A stretch of 15,986 bases of DNA from Yoonia sp. (GTDB taxonomy: Bacteria; Pseudomonadota; Alphaproteobacteria; Rhodobacterales; Rhodobacteraceae). The notes beneath the pieces were generated by a model, which saw only the letters and a program-made list of their open reading frames with translations, did no database searches and was not told the DNA's origin. Below are positions 13,975 to 15,986 of this stretch, piece after piece (the stretch's first letter is position 1; each line of letters opens with the position of its first letter). Where the stretch lies: contig JAHDGO010000013.1 in NCBI GenBank assembly GCA_020627605.1, forward strand, positions 1-15,986, written 5' to 3'. The translations under genes were made by a program, and so were the position numbers.

Positions 13975-15624
13975 TCACATCTTATCAACTGCAGCGTCGC
14001 CGATGTTATCAACTCCGCGTTCTTTGAGCAGATTTGTCAGCCAGTCAGGGTCCATTTCAGGGACCGAGGACAACAGCAGATCGGTGTAGGCATGGTGCGG
14101 CGGCGTGAACATTTCCTTTTTTGGGCCCTGTTCGACCACGCGCCCATCCTTCATCACCACGACCTCGTCCGCGATGGCGCGCACTGTCGCCAGATCATGG
14201 GTGATGAACATGTATGTCAGTTTCAACTCATCCTGCAACCGGGCCAATAGTCGCAGAATGCCCTCTGCCACCAACTGATCCAGCGCCGAAGTGACCTCGT
14301 CACAGATGATGAACTTCGGCTCTGCGGCCAGGGCGCGGGCGATGCCGATGCGCTGCTTCTGACCGCCTGATAGTTCTGACGGCAACCGGTGATAGTACTG
14401 CGCAGGCTCAAGCTCGATCTGTTCGAGCAGGTTGTCGACCTTCCTGCGCTTTTCCTTGCCTTTCAGGCCCAGATAAAATTCCACCGGGCGGGCAATGATC
14501 TGGCCGATTGACATGCGCGGGTTCAGGGCCGTGTCGGCCATCTGATAAATCATTTGCGCCTGACGCAGCTGATCCTTGTTACGCTTGCGATAATCAGCGG
14601 GCATCACCTGTCCGTCGATCAGAATTTGCCCTTTGGTCGGGGGCAGCAGCCCGGTGATGCAGCGCGCCGTGGTCGATTTGCCAGACCCGCTTTCACCAAC
14701 GACGGCCACGGTGCGGCCTTCATGCATATCAAAGCTGACATCGTGCAGGACAGGCACTGTGCCGTAAGCCGCATCAACATTCTGCACGCTGACAACCGGC
14801 ACTGCGCCGGTCTGGACGGCAGGCTTGGCAGGCCGTTCAAAGCTGCGCACAGCCCAGAGCGATTTGGTATAGTCCTGCGTCGGCGCGGACAGCATGGTGC
14901 GGGTGTCGGCGGTTTCGACCTCATCCCCTTTCAGCAGCACCTTAATGGTGTCCGCCATCTGCGCCACAACGGCGAGGTCGTGGGTGATATAGATCGCCGC
15001 GGTATCAAACTGATCGACGATGTCGCGGATCGAGGCGAGCACCTCAATCTGTGTTGTCACGTCAAGCGCTGTTGTCGGCTCATCAAAGATAATCAGATCA
15101 GGACGGCACGACATGGCCATCGCCGTCATGCAGCGCTGCAGCTGACCACCGGACACCTGATGCGGATAGCGAAAGCCGATACTGTCCGGGTTGGGCAGTC
15201 GGAGCTTGCGGTAAAGCTCCATCCCGTCGTCTTCGCTGGCGCCACGCGCCATGACACCGTGCTGCACCGGGCCTTCGACATGCTGATCCATCAGCTTGTG
15301 CGCGGGGTTGAAACTGGCGGCAGCAGATTGCGCAACATAGGCAATGCGCTTGCCCAGAAGCTGCCGCTTGACCGCGGCAGAGGCTGTGCGCAGGTCGATG
15401 CCGTCAAACTCGATTGTGCCTTCGCTGATCCGCACACCGTCACGGGTGTAGCCCATCGCAGCAAGGCCAAGCGTGGATTTGCCTGCCCCGGATTCCCCGA
15501 TCAGGCCCATGACCTCGCCCTTGTGCAGGGTCAGATCAACGCCATTGATGATCGGATTCCAAGTCTCATCGCTGCGCCCTTCCATTTTGACGCCGCGCAT
15601 TGTCAGGAGAGGTGCGTCGCTCAT
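13975..15624 (-). CDS. Fused two-domain ABC transporter ATPase (DppD-DppF type)
   Basis: This 549-residue cytosolic protein carries both nucleotide-binding domains of a peptide-type importer in one chain. Domain 1 has Walker A GESGAGKST (43-51), signature VSGGQLQR (157-164), Walker B DLIIFDEPT (176-184) and switch His215. Domain 2 has GESGSGKST (310-318), LSGGQKQR (418-425), KFIICDEVT (437-445) and His476. Both sets appear complete, so both sites could hydrolyse ATP. The domains are joined near residues 260-275, and each ends in a DppD/F-like tail. Fused forms are common in Rhodobacterales. Its ATG overlaps the permease stop in ATGA, so it is probably translated by coupling with the permease. 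Confidence 0.95.
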   Translation of the reverse strand: MSDAPLLTMRGVKMEGRSDETWNPIINGVDLTLHKGEVMGLIGESGAGKSTLGLAAMGYTRDGVRISEGTIEFDGIDLRTASAAVKRQLLGKRIAYVAQSAAASFNPAHKLMDQHVEGPVQHGVMARGASEDDGMELYRKLRLPNPDSIGFRYPHQVSGGQLQRCMTAMAMSCRPDLIIFDEPTTALDVTTQIEVLASIRDIVDQFDTAAIYITHDLAVVAQMADTIKVLLKGDEVETADTRTMLSAPTQDYTKSLWAVRSFERPAKPAVQTGAVPVVSVQNVDAAYGTVPVLHDVSFDMHEGRTVAVVGESGSGKSTTARCITGLLPPTKGQILIDGQVMPADYRKRNKDQLRQAQMIYQMADTALNPRMSIGQIIARPVEFYLGLKGKEKRRKVDNLLEQIELEPAQYYHRLPSELSGGQKQRIGIARALAAEPKFIICDEVTSALDQLVAEGILRLLARLQDELKLTYMFITHDLATVRAIADEVVVMKDGRVVEQGPKKEMFTPPHHAYTDLLLSSVPEMDPDWLTNLLKERGVDNIGDAAVDKM

Positions 15625-15986
15625 TCCTTCAACCCCGATGATTTGTGCAGCATCCAGTCAACGACAAAGTTGACGGCCACGGTCAGCAAGGCAATCGCCC
15701 CGGCAGCAAGCAGTGGTGTGGTTGCTGCCAGCGGCGCAAACTGTGCGTAGTTTACGAAACCACCCAGATCGCGCACCATCGTGCCCCAGTCCGCCAACGG
15801 CGGCTGGATACCAACGCCAAGGAATGACAGGGCCGCAATCGTCAGGAAGACAAAGCAAAAGCGCAGACCGAATTCAGCCAGCAGAGGCGCGGTGGCATTT
15901 GGCAGGATTTCCTTGAACATCAGATAGCCCAGCCCCTCACCACGCAGCTTTGCAGCCTCGATATAATCCATCACAACAATGTTCTG
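15621..15986 (-). CDS. ABC transporter permease, DppC-like, C-terminal part
   Basis: The frame enters from the right edge without a start and gives 121 residues of a protein usually near 280-300. It is the inner-membrane channel subunit of the importer. The EAA loop that contacts the ATPase is visible as DYIEAAKLRGEG followed by EILPNATAPLLAEFG. Two membrane segments follow: FGLRFCFVFLTIAALSFLG with the typical GVGIQPPLADWG loop, and a final segment before VDWMLH. The short in-frame GTG/ATG codons near 15970 are internal, not true starts. The stop overlaps the ATPase start. A second permease and perhaps further genes are expected upstream, outside the window. Confidence 0.93.
   Translation of the reverse strand, partial: QNIVVMDYIEAAKLRGEGLGYLMFKEILPNATAPLLAEFGLRFCFVFLTIAALSFLGVGIQPPLADWGTMVRDLGGFVNYAQFAPLAATTPLLAAGAIALLTVAVNFVVDWMLHKSSGLKE

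Noticed and set aside
14554..15750. 398-codon open frame antisense to the ABC ATPase
   Set aside because: Covers the conserved ATPase domains on the opposite strand and shows no recognisable protein features.

Overview
The window is about 16 kb of high-GC, gene-dense DNA with the layout of an alphaproteobacterial chromosome, most likely a marine Rhodobacteraceae (roseobacter-group) species. The assignment rests on the YlxR/L7Ae fusion inside a rimP-nusA-infB operon, a parvulin-argJ-mutT operon beside secA, the protein sequence style, and short or overlapping gene junctions. It is mostly core chromosome. I see no phage, transposase, CRISPR array, tRNA or rRNA.

Layout. (1) 1-1243, minus: N-terminal 414 residues of SecA, running off the left edge. 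(2) 1440-3896, plus, divergent from secA: exported parvulin-type prolyl isomerase, argJ (arginine biosynthesis) and mutT (oxidised-nucleotide clean-up), packed as one operon. (3) 4053-4406, plus: a stand-alone gene for a small, extremely acidic exported protein, preceded by two hairpins and a strong Shine-Dalgarno site and closed by a UUCG-capped terminator. (4) 9809-4483, minus: rimP, nusA, ylxR-type gene and infB, a translation/transcription operon joined by stop-start overlaps. A promoter-like site and an intrinsic terminator lie just before rimP, which suggests an attenuated leader. (5) 10064-11428, plus: exported DUF3179-type protein, divergent from rimP. (6) 12096-11476, minus: exported protein with an Arg/Asn/Gly-rich low-complexity stretch and a helical C-terminal half. 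(7) 15986-12351, minus: 3' part of a peptide/opine-type ABC importer operon, with a DppC-like permease (partial), a fused two-domain ATPase and a Tat-exported family 5 solute-binding protein, ending in an intrinsic terminator.

How they fit. SecA drives Sec export, and the neighbouring parvulin folds exported proteins. RimP, NusA, the YlxR-like protein and IF2 serve ribosome maturation, transcription elongation/termination and translation initiation. The ABC genes import a small organic substrate that the sequence does not identify.

I did not find a clearly new multi-gene system. The items most worth a second look are the rimP leader with its terminator and the nearby junction-like inverted repeat, the acidic small exported protein with its structured upstream region, and the two poorly characterised exported proteins. 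Function calls come from reading motifs by eye; no database search was run.
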